From: Dyella_B nitratireducens
Lineage (GTDB): Bacteria; Pseudomonadota; Gammaproteobacteria; Xanthomonadales; Rhodanobacteraceae
Direction: 5' to 3'
Length of the DNA: 64,000 nt
Assembly: GCF_049532905.1 (NCBI RefSeq)
Contig: NZ_CP064032.1
Coordinates: 2,170,001 to 2,234,000 of the forward strand
In this document: one piece after another, positions 9,068-17,175 of the stretch
How the letters are laid out: every line of letters starts with the position of its first letter
How positions within the stretch are numbered: the stretch's first letter is position 1
Position numbers and translations under genes: made by a program
The notes under the pieces: generated by a model
Told to the model about the DNA's origin: nothing
Databases searched by the model: none
Seen by the model: the letters and a program-made list of their open reading frames with translations, nothing else

Positions 9068-9676
9068 TCAGTTCATGGCCATCGGCAGTTTGACGGTAAA
9101 ATTCGTCGGGTCGTTGCCGGTATTGTTGTCCCTGTCTGACATCAACTCATAGCTTCCCTTGATGACCAGACTGCCATTCTCGGCCTTGAAATTATCGCCC
9201 CCCTCGTCCACCGAAGCGGAATATGCCGCCGAAACACCAGGAACAGCGACATCTTTGGTCGCCAGGACCGCGCCGGTCTTTCGGTCCAGCTTGACCACCT
9301 TGAGCAAGGTCTGCGACAGGGACTGCTCGGACTGCGTATCAACCTGGACGAGAACAAACAACGCAGCCGGCGATGCCACGCAATGCGTCGCTCGCCCCTG
9401 GTAGGTATCTGCAGGAATTTTCAGCGACGCATGCCACGTAAATCCACCTGTGGCATCGGCCAGGTAAACGACGGGCCGTTCATTGAGTCCGTCCTGGTCG
9501 GACTTCGCACCCACCAGGCACTTCTGGCCGTTATCGATAGTCTCGTGCGCATAGACACTCACGCCCGATGGCAACTTGGCGCCGGCCGCCGCATCTCCCG
9601 CCGCGTCAACATTCGCGAATGGGAACAACAGCAAGGCACATAACATCAACGAACCCCAATAACGGCTAGCTTTCAT
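9068..9676 (-). CDS. Putative periplasmic immunity protein for the GH73 effector
   Basis: 202 residues with a clear Sec signal peptide (MKASRYWGSLMLCALLLF, cleavage near NVDA-AGD). The mature part is beta-rich with two cysteines and no family I recognise. It is expressed just ahead of the glucosaminidase gene (17-base gap). A periplasmic location is what is needed to block a peptidoglycan hydrolase, so the immunity role is inferred from gene order and export signal. There is no direct sequence match to a known Tgi protein. Confidence 0.6.
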   Translation of the reverse strand: MKASRYWGSLMLCALLLFPFANVDAAGDAAAGAKLPSGVSVYAHETIDNGQKCLVGAKSDQDGLNERPVVYLADATGGFTWHASLKIPADTYQGRATHCVASPAALFVLVQVDTQSEQSLSQTLLKVVKLDRKTGAVLATKDVAVPGVSAAYSASVDEGGDNFKAENGSLVIKGSYELMSDRDNNTGNDPTNFTVKLPMAMN

Positions 9677-9952
9677 TATCTTTCTCTCTCAAAACCTGGA
9701 ACGTGGTCAAAACGCAGCGCCTCGGCAAATGGCGTCTACAAGGAAGACGCCTCATTGGGCGCCCCGAAAACCGAACGCCAACAGAGTGCTACTGGAATCC
9801 GCAGCACTCGCTGCGCCGCACCGATGCCTTGGGCATCATCGAGTTGTACATAGTGGCGTCATGTACGCCCTCCTGCTCCACCAAGCCATCGATGAGTGGG
9901 CTATTAGTATGCTTCCATGAGGTGTCCATGCACATATCCGATGCACTCACAT
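9677..9952. other. Gap between the TPR-methyltransferase and the GH73 immunity gene
   Basis: 276 bases with no plausible coding frame. Probably the leader and promoter region of the immunity-glucosaminidase pair, but no promoter could be picked with confidence. Confidence 0.4.
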
Positions 9953-11317
9953 TCAATGCCCTGGCGTGCGCTGCGCCAACGCCACCCAGCCCGTCACAGG
10001 CTGGCCGCCTTCCTTGCGCAACGTGTCATGACCGATACTTACCCGCGAAAACCCTGCCGACGACAGCGCGCGTTCCACGTGGCGGCGCGTATGCTGGTAG
10101 CGGCCACTGGGCGAAAGATCGATGCGCTCGTCTTCGCCTTGCGCCACTTCCACCGTAAAGGCCAACCAGCCGCCCGAACGCAACGCGTCATGCGCTGCAT
10201 GCAGTACCGCCTGCAGTTCGCCAAAATACACCAGCGTGTCGGCTGAAAACACTATGTCGTAAGCACTTGGCTGTGCCTGCAGGTAACCGGTCAGCTCGGC
10301 CTCTTGCAGTTCGTCGTAACCGCCGCGCAGGCGCGCCTTTTCGATCATACCGCCGGACAGATCCACCCCCACTAACCGTCTTGCATAGGGGCGCAGCAAC
10401 GGCGCACAAAGTCCGGTACCGCAGCCGGCGTCCAGGATGTCGAGCTCTCCGCTTGCGCTTGGCAGCCTTTCACCCAATGCTTCCGCAAGGACTTGCGGCG
10501 CACGATAGTTCAGATTCTTCAGCAACTGCTCGTCAAAACTCTCGGCAAATGCGTCGAAGACTTCGCGCACGTAATCATCGGCTGCACGCGACGGCGCCTC
10601 CGCGGCACCGCAAGCAGCCAGCATGTGGCGGGGTACCGGATGCTCCGGCTCGCGCGCCAGCCAGTCACGATAAACCTGCGCCGCTTCTTCAAGGCGATGC
10701 AGGGCATACAAGGACATGCCCAGCGACTCGAGGGCGCGCACATTACGCGCGTCCAATGCATACGCCGTGCGGAAGCATTCCACCGACTGCTCGACGTGTT
10801 CCATGCTCTGCGCGTGATTGCGCAGGAACATGCCCATCAAGTAATACCCCTGCGCAAACTTCGGCGCCTGCCGCAGCAACGTCGCATAAGCCTCGAACGC
10901 TTCTTCCAGGCGCTCCTGTGCTTCCAGCACCACGGCCAGGTTGTTCTGCGCGTTGTAATGCTGCGGACCACATGCCAGCGCTTTGCGGTAGCAGCGTTCT
11001 GCATCGCCGAAACGCCCGCATTCCTTATGTATGTTGCCGAGGTTGTTGTGCGCATCCGGATGCCTGGGCGTGATCTTCAACGCCGCCTCGATCAGGCGCA
11101 TGCCTTCGTCGCTGCGCCCTCGCTGGTGGCAGAGCACACCCAGGTAGTGCATGGCATCAGGCTGGCCTGCGCGCAGTTCCAGCACATCGTTGTAGAGGCG
11201 CTCGGCGATATCGAGATCGCCGGCTTGATGGGATTGCAAGGCTTGCTTGAGTACCGCCCGGTAATCCGCAGTGGCTGCTGGCGGTCGAGCGCGTACATTG
11301 ACCGGGTGTTTGCTCAT
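9953..11317 (-). CDS. TPR protein with C-terminal SAM-dependent methyltransferase domain
   Basis: 454 residues from the ATG at 11317; a TTG two codons earlier overlaps the lipase stop and is the alternative. Residues about 20-240 form tetratricopeptide repeats (for example AMHYLGVLCHQRGRSDEGMR and AHNNLGNIHKECGRFGDAER). Residues about 270-450 are a class I methyltransferase, with the SAM-binding loop LDILDAGCGTGLCAPLL, motif II VGVDLSGGMIEKAR and FSADTLVYFGEL. The acceptor substrate is unknown. It directly follows the lipase gene in the T6SS operon, so it may modify or chaperone an effector. Alternatively it may be a housekeeping TPR-methyltransferase captured by the operon. Confidence 0.8.
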   Translation of the reverse strand: MSKHPVNVRARPPAATADYRAVLKQALQSHQAGDLDIAERLYNDVLELRAGQPDAMHYLGVLCHQRGRSDEGMRLIEAALKITPRHPDAHNNLGNIHKECGRFGDAERCYRKALACGPQHYNAQNNLAVVLEAQERLEEAFEAYATLLRQAPKFAQGYYLMGMFLRNHAQSMEHVEQSVECFRTAYALDARNVRALESLGMSLYALHRLEEAAQVYRDWLAREPEHPVPRHMLAACGAAEAPSRAADDYVREVFDAFAESFDEQLLKNLNYRAPQVLAEALGERLPSASGELDILDAGCGTGLCAPLLRPYARRLVGVDLSGGMIEKARLRGGYDELQEAELTGYLQAQPSAYDIVFSADTLVYFGELQAVLHAAHDALRSGGWLAFTVEVAQGEDERIDLSPSGRYQHTRRHVERALSSAGFSRVSIGHDTLRKEGGQPVTGWVALAQRTPGH

Positions 11318-11319
11318 GT

Positions 11320-12462
11320 TCAATCCAGCATGTCGATCGCTCGCCTTGCGATTGCTGCGATAAAGTGGAACAACATACCGAGCACATACTCGATAAAGGT
11401 CGCCGTCATGCTGGCCGCCGCAATGGCAGTGCGCCCCATGAAACGCAAAGCCGCGTTCATTAGATTGCCGATCGCCTCCCCCAACTCGATGGACATCAGC
11501 GCACCGCTATAAAGCAGGCGTGCCAGGCCATCAAGGAGTGTCGCGTCTGCAAACAATTGAAGGGCGGCGCTCCTGCCTATCTGTTTGACGATCCAATCAA
11601 GCGCGGAAAGGATCAACCGCAGTGCGGTTGCGGACATCATGATGAAAGGGCCGCTGTCTTTCGAAGCCTGCGAGAGCCATTCGCTGGCAGCTTCAAAACT
11701 GTTGTGCTTGGGCAGGATGACAGGCAACGAAGACCATGTGCATCCCTCCACAGACGCCCGATACGAAGGCATCAGATGTGATGGAACGCTGACCAGTGTT
11801 CCGGCCCCTTTCAATCGATAGGCATTGCTGCCGTAGGGCACATGGAAATAAGGAAACGGCGGCACCATAGGCACCGGATCGGTGTCGTGGTAGGCACGAT
11901 AGATGTTTTCCGCACCAAGTTTGGAAGTCAGGTATTCAGCGTGTCCCTCCACGCCGCAACGTGGCGCACCGAACGTGTAGAGCTTCATGGGACACCCCAT
12001 ATTGCTCAAGCTGTCGGCGATCAAGGTTGCCATCGCTCCACCAAGACTATGGCCAACCACATGCAGAGCCGTGGGGTTGCGACCGCGCAATTGCTGCCGG
12101 ATCTGGGGCAGCACCGACTGTGCTCCTCTCCAGAAACCCACGTGTACCACGTAACCACTGGGCCCAATGACGCCACCAAACCGAAAATTGCTAAGCCAGT
12201 CGGGGCCGCTATCCGTGCCACGCACGGCAATCAAGCATTCACCTTGGCGAGCGCCCTGCCCCCAGGCCACATAGCCGAAACCAGAGCGCTTTTGCACACC
12301 GACTCCAGTAACGCCAACCAGACGCTTACCGCCACGTACATCGAAACCTTCGCCTGCGGTTGGCATTAATGCCCATGCAGTCCGCATATCCGTCGAAGTG
12401 CGCAACGGATAGGTGCTGCTGGCAATCTCAGCCACTTGAGGCGGTGAAATCTCCATTGCCAT
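11320..12462 (-). CDS. Class 3 lipase, probable T6SS lipid-degrading effector
   Basis: 380 residues, no signal peptide. Residues about 60-245 are an alpha/beta-hydrolase of the lipase_3 family. LIAVRGTD is the oxyanion-side strand, VVGHSLGGAMATL holds the nucleophile Ser (S139), YHDTDPVPMVPP the acid, and the FHVPYG segment the probable His. The C-terminal third (about 275-380) has several hydrophobic stretches (such as FIMMSATALRLILSAL and TATFIEYVLGMLFHFIAAI) that may enter or bind membranes. It follows PAAR and two small membrane-associated proteins, the upstream one being a plausible immunity protein, and is coupled to the TPR-methyltransferase. It resembles Tle-type phospholipase effectors in layout; the Tle subfamily is not assigned. 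Confidence 0.82.
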   Translation of the reverse strand: MAMEISPPQVAEIASSTYPLRTSTDMRTAWALMPTAGEGFDVRGGKRLVGVTGVGVQKRSGFGYVAWGQGARQGECLIAVRGTDSGPDWLSNFRFGGVIGPSGYVVHVGFWRGAQSVLPQIRQQLRGRNPTALHVVGHSLGGAMATLIADSLSNMGCPMKLYTFGAPRCGVEGHAEYLTSKLGAENIYRAYHDTDPVPMVPPFPYFHVPYGSNAYRLKGAGTLVSVPSHLMPSYRASVEGCTWSSLPVILPKHNSFEAASEWLSQASKDSGPFIMMSATALRLILSALDWIVKQIGRSAALQLFADATLLDGLARLLYSGALMSIELGEAIGNLMNAALRFMGRTAIAAASMTATFIEYVLGMLFHFIAAIARRAIDMLD

Positions 12463-12502
12463 GATCTATGTCATCCCCTGAAAAGATTGAATGATTTGCG
12501 CT

Positions 12503-13030
12503 TCAAACTGCTTTGCAAATGCCGTAATGCGTACCTTCACGATCGGGCTGATGAGTCAGCTCACACACAAGGTTCAACGGCCGCCCATCGAGCTCCGTGT
12601 TCGCCTCATAGGTGAGCTTGCCGTGCATCCAAGCCTCGTACTCCACGCCCTGGTACTTGATGGTGATGGTTTGGTTTACCACGGGCTGTGTCGGAAGCCA
12701 GCGGTGGATAAATCCTCGCTTGCGCTCCAGCTGCTGGAATGAAAACCGTCCCTTTTCATCGGTCACGGTGTGCTGGGTCGGGTTGTCGGCGTCGTTTTCC
12801 GACCACTCGGCTTTTTCGACCAGTTCGGCCCCTTGTACCGGCTGGCCGTCCTTCAACACCGTACCGTGAACTTCCGAAAACAAAACCCAACTATCCGACG
12901 ACCCCATGGCACATCCCTCTGACAAGCTGGACAACAAGAAAATTACAACGACAAACATGACAGCACGAATCAGGGAGAGTGAATGTCGGCGCCCAGATTC
13001 TTCTCGCCAAGGCAGGGACGATCGGTTCAT
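12503..13030 (-). CDS. Small membrane-anchored protein with a transthyretin-like beta-sandwich (DUF6795-like), candidate lipase immunity
   Basis: 175 residues from the ATG at 13030, which overlaps the stop of the preceding short gene (ATGA). A hydrophobic helix (LIRAVMFVVVIFLLSSL, about residues 20-37) acts as signal or anchor. The rest (FSEVHGTVLKDGQPVQGAEL, later DEKGRFSFQQL) looks like a carboxypeptidase-regulatory or DUF6795 type beta-sandwich that has been noted near T6SS genes. It lies directly upstream of the lipase gene (40-base gap), so it may protect the envelope from that lipase; this is inference from position and predicted location. It has a shortened paralogue immediately upstream. 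Confidence 0.6.
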   Translation of the reverse strand: MNRSSLPWREESGRRHSLSLIRAVMFVVVIFLLSSLSEGCAMGSSDSWVLFSEVHGTVLKDGQPVQGAELVEKAEWSENDADNPTQHTVTDEKGRFSFQQLERKRGFIHRWLPTQPVVNQTITIKYQGVEYEAWMHGKLTYEANTELDGRPLNLVCELTHQPDREGTHYGICKAV

Positions 13031-13224
13031 GCCCTGCAGATTCCGCAGTGCGTGCCTTGCTGGCCCGGTGAATGAGTCAGTTCGCAAAGCAAATTTACTT
13101 TGCCGTGAACTTCCGAAAACAGGATCCAATCCGATGTCCCCATCGCACTTCCCTCTGACAAACCGGACAACAAGAACACCACTATCAGCAAAAATGACAG
13201 GGCCAACTGCGATCTCAATCGCAT
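13027..13224 (-). pseudogene. Internally deleted copy of the neighbouring DUF6795-like gene
   Basis: An intact 65-codon frame from an ATG at 13224. Its N-terminus (LALSFLLIVVFLLSGLSEG) and its end (LLCELTHSPGQQGTHCGIC) match the two ends of the 175-residue downstream protein (VVIFLLSSLSEG; LVCELTHQPDREGTHYGIC). It jumps from FSEVHGKV straight to NLLCELTH, so about 95 residues of the central domain are missing in frame. It overlaps the next gene by ATGA and follows PAAR by 13 bases. It is either a decaying duplicate or a minimal secreted peptide still made; the beta-sandwich core is absent. Confidence 0.7.
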
Positions 13225-13237
13225 CCAGCCTACGCCC

Positions 13238-13525
13238 TCAACCAATCAACACCTTGAAACACCCAAGCACGATCACCCCACCATGCGCCGTGCTATCCCC
13301 TAAACGCGCAACGGGTCGGCCCCCGGCCAACACTTTCGGCGACCCCATGGCAATCGCATCAGGCGGCCCTACGCAAACCGCCAGGTCGCCGACGCATGCG
13401 ACGGGCATGCCGCCGACCAATACGGTCGGCGCGCCTGGGCCGGAGATCGGACCGCCGACATGAGGCACTGGCCCGGTAGTCATCGGGCAGGTATGCATAT
13501 CGGTAAGGCGAGCTGCGGGTTGCAT
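13238..13525 (-). CDS. PAAR-domain T6SS spike tip
   Basis: 95 residues from the ATG at 13525, preceded by GGAGG at good spacing. The whole protein is a PAAR repeat domain: MQPAARLTDMHTCP at the start, then GGPISGPGAPTVLVGGMPVACVGD and GGRPVARLGDSTAHGG. PAAR proteins form the sharp cone on VgrG, binding a zinc ion with His/Cys residues near the N- and C-terminal ends. There is no C-terminal toxin extension, so it is a plain tip. It follows the amidase/immunity pair and precedes the lipase module, which it may help load. Confidence 0.93.
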   Translation of the reverse strand: MQPAARLTDMHTCPMTTGPVPHVGGPISGPGAPTVLVGGMPVACVGDLAVCVGPPDAIAMGSPKVLAGGRPVARLGDSTAHGGVIVLGCFKVLIG

Positions 13526-13567
13526 GGAAACCTCCAAACGCTTGTAACGATGTTGTCTTCGGACAAC

Positions 13568-14023
13568 TTACTTACCGCCAGGGCCGGATGGTCGGCATTG
13601 CCGGTCGACGACGACCTCGTCCTTCCCGGCAAACAACCTTCCCTTCTTCAGGACCGTTTTTCCGGCGAAATGGCTGCTATGCCAGATCACCTTGCATGTC
13701 TTCACATCTACCGCATACAGGTAGTTGTTGCTACCCGAGTAAGTCGGAACGTACAAGACGTCGCCTGCCAATATCACCGGATCTTCGATGATAGATACCT
13801 CGTCGCTTACCGGGCATGCAGGTGCACCACCCACCGATATCTGCAGTGGCCCCTGCCATGCGGTCGGATGTTGAGCATCATCCGCCTCGCCGAAGTTCAC
13901 GGTGATGTCGCCGACTTTCCCCACGCTCTGCACAATCCGGACGGGTGTGAAATCACATGCTTGTGCAAACCAAGGAAGAAGCACCAGCGCCATGGTTGAT
14001 AAAGCAAAAGTCAGGCGCGTCAC
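13568..14023 (-). CDS. tai1: Tai1 (Tsi1)-like periplasmic immunity protein
   Basis: 151 residues from a GTG at 14023 that overlaps the amidase stop (GTGA). A signal peptide (LTFALSTMALVLLPWFAQA) ends before CDF. The mature protein resembles Pseudomonas Tsi1: it begins CDFTPVRIV (Tsi1: DCTFTQLEIV), has a SGSNNYLYAVDVKTCKVI stretch like Tsi1's SGSSAELVSYDSATCKVV, and a late conserved Cys (RQC). Tsi1 sits in the periplasm and plugs the active site of Tse1. Translational coupling to the amidase fits an effector-immunity pair. Confidence 0.82.
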   Translation of the reverse strand: MTRLTFALSTMALVLLPWFAQACDFTPVRIVQSVGKVGDITVNFGEADDAQHPTAWQGPLQISVGGAPACPVSDEVSIIEDPVILAGDVLYVPTYSGSNNYLYAVDVKTCKVIWHSSHFAGKTVLKKGRLFAGKDEVVVDRQCRPSGPGGK

Positions 14024-14439
14024 TTGCCACCTCCCGGAATGCGTACGGCAAAATATTCCACCTTTGGCAGATCCGAATGATTCCACGACCAATTGATCGC
14101 CGTCTCCTGCCGCCCGGTTCCACCATAACGCCCCCAATAGCCGATGGGATAGGCGCTGTTCTTGGTACTTGGCACGATGATGGCTACGTGGCCATGACCG
14201 GATGCTTTCAAACCGGCGACAACGAAGTAGCCACCATTCGCATACTTCTGCGCCTGACCGCCGCTATGTCCGAGCTTTGTCCAACCACTGCCATCCGCGT
14301 TCATGGCATCGACCATCTGGTTGGCATTTCCTTCCAGGGAAACACCCAACTCATCAGCCACTGCATGAGCAAATCCACTGCAATCATGCTTCCAACGCTC
14401 CCAATGCTTCTTGCTTGCTGCAGTTACATCTACCGGCAT
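14020..14439 (-). CDS. tae1: Tae1 (Tse1)-like peptidoglycan amidase effector
   Basis: 139 residues. The start is taken as the ATG at 14439 because GGAAGGAG lies at proper distance; an upstream GTG is too close to it. The protein follows Pseudomonas Tse1 closely: HDCSGFAHAVADELGV (Tse1 DNCSGFVQSVAAELGV), GNANQMVDAM, GWTKLG and GYFVVAGLKASGHGHVAII (Tse1 GFLVIAGLKGRTYGHVAVV). Catalytic Cys is C20 and catalytic His is H84. Tae1 enzymes are NlpC/P60-fold endopeptidases that cut the gamma-D-Glu-mDAP bond in stem peptides of Gram-negative competitors. No signal peptide, as for a secreted T6SS cargo. The immunity gene overlaps its stop. Confidence 0.9.
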   Translation of the reverse strand: MPVDVTAASKKHWERWKHDCSGFAHAVADELGVSLEGNANQMVDAMNADGSGWTKLGHSGGQAQKYANGGYFVVAGLKASGHGHVAIIVPSTKNSAYPIGYWGRYGGTGRQETAINWSWNHSDLPKVEYFAVRIPGGGK

Positions 14440-14538
14440 CCTGACCACTCCTTCCTATGAGTTAAAACACTGCCTTCAATCCGTCAAACACTGATGGCCT
14501 TATTCCATTCTTCCCTCTATTCCGTTCAGTCCAGCGCC

Positions 14539-14895
14539 TCAGAATCTTGCTGACTCAGCATCACGGAAGTAACCCCGAGCGACTTCGATCACCAAACGGC
14601 AGTTATTCAATATGGCGCGCAGGTTATCCCATTCCAACGGGCCATGAACCCGAACCTCTTGGCGTTTTGCCACGTTCTTGAGCAGCCAGGCCACTTCACC
14701 ATGGCGCTGGCCAGCATGGCCGTCAGCAACGGGACGATACCCACAAAACCGATTGCGAGATAAACCAATCAGGACTTCAAATGCATAGTGCGTATTTAAT
14801 CGTAGACAGGCAAGAAAAAGCGTAAGAACAGGGTCAACGTCTGCACGTCGGGATATTCGCCGCCGGATTTGGCCGGCTTTTCGCCTCTCCGCCAT
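14539..14895 (-). CDS. Hypothetical basic protein coupled to the upstream gene
   Basis: 118 residues from the ATG at 14895, which overlaps the stop of the preceding gene (TGATG). The N-terminus is strongly basic (MAERRKAGQIRRRISRR), followed by a hydrophobic stretch (VLTLFLACLRLNTHYAFEVLIGL) and a polar C-terminal half. No family is recognised. The overlap argues that it works with the 304-residue protein upstream, for example as its partner or immunity protein, but nothing in the sequence proves this. Confidence 0.55.
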   Translation of the reverse strand: MAERRKAGQIRRRISRRADVDPVLTLFLACLRLNTHYAFEVLIGLSRNRFCGYRPVADGHAGQRHGEVAWLLKNVAKRQEVRVHGPLEWDNLRAILNNCRLVIEVARGYFRDAESARF

Positions 14896-15809
14896 CAAAG
14901 CCGAGTGACTCGAAACCCCTGCTCGGCCTGCGCGACAGGCTGAGCTTCCAGCAAGTCCTTCTTGTATACGTTGGTACTCACCTCCGTGTATACCTGGGCA
15001 ACCTCGCCATCCGGATAACGCAGCGTACGGTTCAAATAGTTCGTTGGCATGGTGACTTGCCTCCCACTGGTGTAGTGCCCGTCCTCATAGGGCGGCACCC
15101 CGCTGCTCAGGCCTTTTTGCCGGCGAGCCATGATGAAATTGCCCAGCCACGCCCCCGAAGGAAGAATCTCGACCAGGCGATTGGTAAATATCTGCGGGCA
15201 GCGAAATGTCTTGCACAGGATATTGGCGGAGTAGTTTTCATCCCCGTCGAAACAATCGACCAGGAATTGCCACATCACTATGCGGGACGCTTCTTTTCCA
15301 CTTTGAAAGGTCGATTTCGATAGATATTTTACCGATCGGCTGTAAAGATTCGCTATGTTTTCAAATTGATCGCCAAATAGAAGCCACTGCAAAGCATGGG
15401 TAAACTCACCGTGAGGCCGCGTATAGACGTCGCGAAACAGTCGCTTTGCATATACCTGCTCGGCGAACACCCGGTTCTCCACCGGGCCGTTGAGCAACAC
15501 CAGCTCCGAGCTGAAGCCAAAATGGCCGGCATAGTCCTTGAGCGCATTTGAAAACGCGCCCACGATGCGATACGTCTGGCCATCTTTCGAAACGTATTTT
15601 TTGCTGCAATACCGTTCGCGCAGTTCTATCGCAAGGCGCCTCGCCAGTTCCTGGATTGCACCGGCTTCAGAGAGAGCCTTCGCTATGTGCGCATAGGCCT
15701 GAAAATCCTTTGCCCGCCGTTCCTCATCGACATCAAACCCTTCGACAGCGTGAAATTCCTCCAGCAGGAAGCCCAGCAAGATGTCTTCCGAAACTTGGTC
15801 GATTCGCAT
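14895..15809 (-). CDS. Hypothetical T6SS-locus protein, 304 residues
   Basis: Start ATG at 15809 behind GAGGAGT. No signal peptide, no obvious membrane helix and no motif I recognise. The N-terminal half is helical and acidic (DILLGFLLEEFHAVEGFDVDEE); the C-terminal part is beta-rich with aromatic residues and repeated Tyr/Asn (PTNYLNRTLRYPDGEVAQVY). It follows the poly-serine protein after a 192-base gap and is coupled to the 118-residue gene. It is the fourth member of a five-gene block of unknown function between clpV and the amidase. Confidence 0.65.
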   Translation of the reverse strand: MRIDQVSEDILLGFLLEEFHAVEGFDVDEERRAKDFQAYAHIAKALSEAGAIQELARRLAIELRERYCSKKYVSKDGQTYRIVGAFSNALKDYAGHFGFSSELVLLNGPVENRVFAEQVYAKRLFRDVYTRPHGEFTHALQWLLFGDQFENIANLYSRSVKYLSKSTFQSGKEASRIVMWQFLVDCFDGDENYSANILCKTFRCPQIFTNRLVEILPSGAWLGNFIMARRQKGLSSGVPPYEDGHYTSGRQVTMPTNYLNRTLRYPDGEVAQVYTEVSTNVYKKDLLEAQPVAQAEQGFRVTRL

Positions 15810-16001
15810 AGATACTCCTCAAATCCAAGAACGTGGCCAGTATTCAGCATCATTCAATAACACGCCGACCTAACTTCTTTCCTTTGGCTGTCTCAAAAAA
15901 GGGCGAGCATCTTTAGGTAAAAATGCCGGCCCGGTTTTCCTCCTCGCCGCCGCTTCCTTAGCAGGTCCGTTCGCCGGCAGGGCAAGCCATCAACAGTCCA
16001 G
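15810..16001. other. 192-base gap inside the unknown T6SS module
   Basis: No coding frame stands out. The base composition is more AT-rich than the neighbours around 15840-15900. It may hold a promoter for the 304/118-residue pair, but none could be assigned. Confidence 0.3.
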
Positions 16002-17159
16002 CTATGCAACTTGGGTCAACGATGCAGCATCCACATAGCCGATGTCAGCGCTTCTGCTTCCGTTCAAAAGACATGAAGTCGTGCTTGCCCTTACCGTCAG
16101 GCTCAAGCCGGCCAGCTCCTTCAAAGTCCTGTATGTCTTCGCCACGGGCTTGACCTTGCTGGACCATTCTTTTGCATCTTGCCGAATCAAAAAAAACGCC
16201 CAGTTCCGCGCAGTGTCTTGCTCGGCCATATAGTTGGCCAGCCATGCCGAAAATACCGAGACGACACGATTGCGCGATCCGTTGTCGGCACTGGCGTTGC
16301 TCATGCTTTTTCCCAAGCTGACGGTGCCAGCTCCTGCCATGGGGTGCTTGCCGAGATCACCGGCGCCGGCGTGTCTTCCGGGTACCGCTGCCGGCCCCGC
16401 GATATTGCGGGCGGCATCGCCATGCATGAGCATCGAAGACCACGTATACCGCTGACCCTGCCGCCCGTAGCCTGCGCCGGCCTGTACCAAGTCGAACAAC
16501 ATCAACGTAGTTAAAAAAACCACGCCCGACGGATCGCGCTTTGGGTTGCTTTCACACATCAGCAGGCCGCAAAGGGTATTGGCCAATTCGGCTTCTTCAG
16601 GGGTTCCGCCCCCGTTTCCCCACATCAGCTCCCTTGCCTTCATCGCGGCCCAGCCTGGATTGGTCGAAGGACTCGAGGAACTGGACGAACTTGAACTGCT
16701 CGAAGAACTCGGGCCACTTGATGGAGCCGTACCTTCCACCCGTTGGGCCTTGCGGGTGTAGACGGTCGACTTGAGCGCAATCCCTCTGCTTGCATCGCTC
16801 CTGTCGACCACATCCTTCACGGCCGTGATGGCCTCCATCTGCCTGTCGCCATGCAGGAGTTCGCGTGGAACGTCCGTCACATCCGATGAGTAATTGACAA
16901 GTCCCCTGGCTTTGGTGCCCCAGCGTGCGATAAGACGGCTACCCACCCGGACAAAGGTCGGATCGGCGGTTATGTCGCATTTTGATAGCCAATACCAGTT
17001 CTGGATGCCGAATGGGACATACGGATCGTCGACGGTTCCGTCGCCGAAACGCGGCTTCGCGGGCGACGGTAGCGTGCTCCTGACGACGTCCCACATGTCG
17101 GAATAATTGATGACATCGAGTTCAAGCGATTTGAAACGCCTTGCGAGACCAACTTTCAC
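16002..17159 (-). CDS. Hypothetical two-domain protein with poly-serine linker
   Basis: 385 residues from a GTG at 17159 preceded by AGGAGAGGGG. The N-terminal domain (about 1-140; includes YVPFGIQNWYWLSKCDITADPTF) and the C-terminal domain (about 170-385) are joined by a run of about 15 serines near residues 147-165. The linker is encoded by mixed TCG/AGT/AGC/TCA codons, so it is not a simple slipped triplet. The C-terminal domain contains LANTLCGLLMCESNPKRDPS and VVFLTTLMLFDLV. No family recognised. It follows the 278-residue gene by 16 bases. Serine linkers of this kind often separate a carrier from an enzymatic domain, so this is a candidate effector. Confidence 0.6.
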   Translation of the reverse strand: MKVGLARRFKSLELDVINYSDMWDVVRSTLPSPAKPRFGDGTVDDPYVPFGIQNWYWLSKCDITADPTFVRVGSRLIARWGTKARGLVNYSSDVTDVPRELLHGDRQMEAITAVKDVVDRSDASRGIALKSTVYTRKAQRVEGTAPSSGPSSSSSSSSSSSSSPSTNPGWAAMKARELMWGNGGGTPEEAELANTLCGLLMCESNPKRDPSGVVFLTTLMLFDLVQAGAGYGRQGQRYTWSSMLMHGDAARNIAGPAAVPGRHAGAGDLGKHPMAGAGTVSLGKSMSNASADNGSRNRVVSVFSAWLANYMAEQDTARNWAFFLIRQDAKEWSSKVKPVAKTYRTLKELAGLSLTVRASTTSCLLNGSRSADIGYVDAASLTQVA

Positions 17160-17175
17160 GCCCCTCTCCTTCTAC

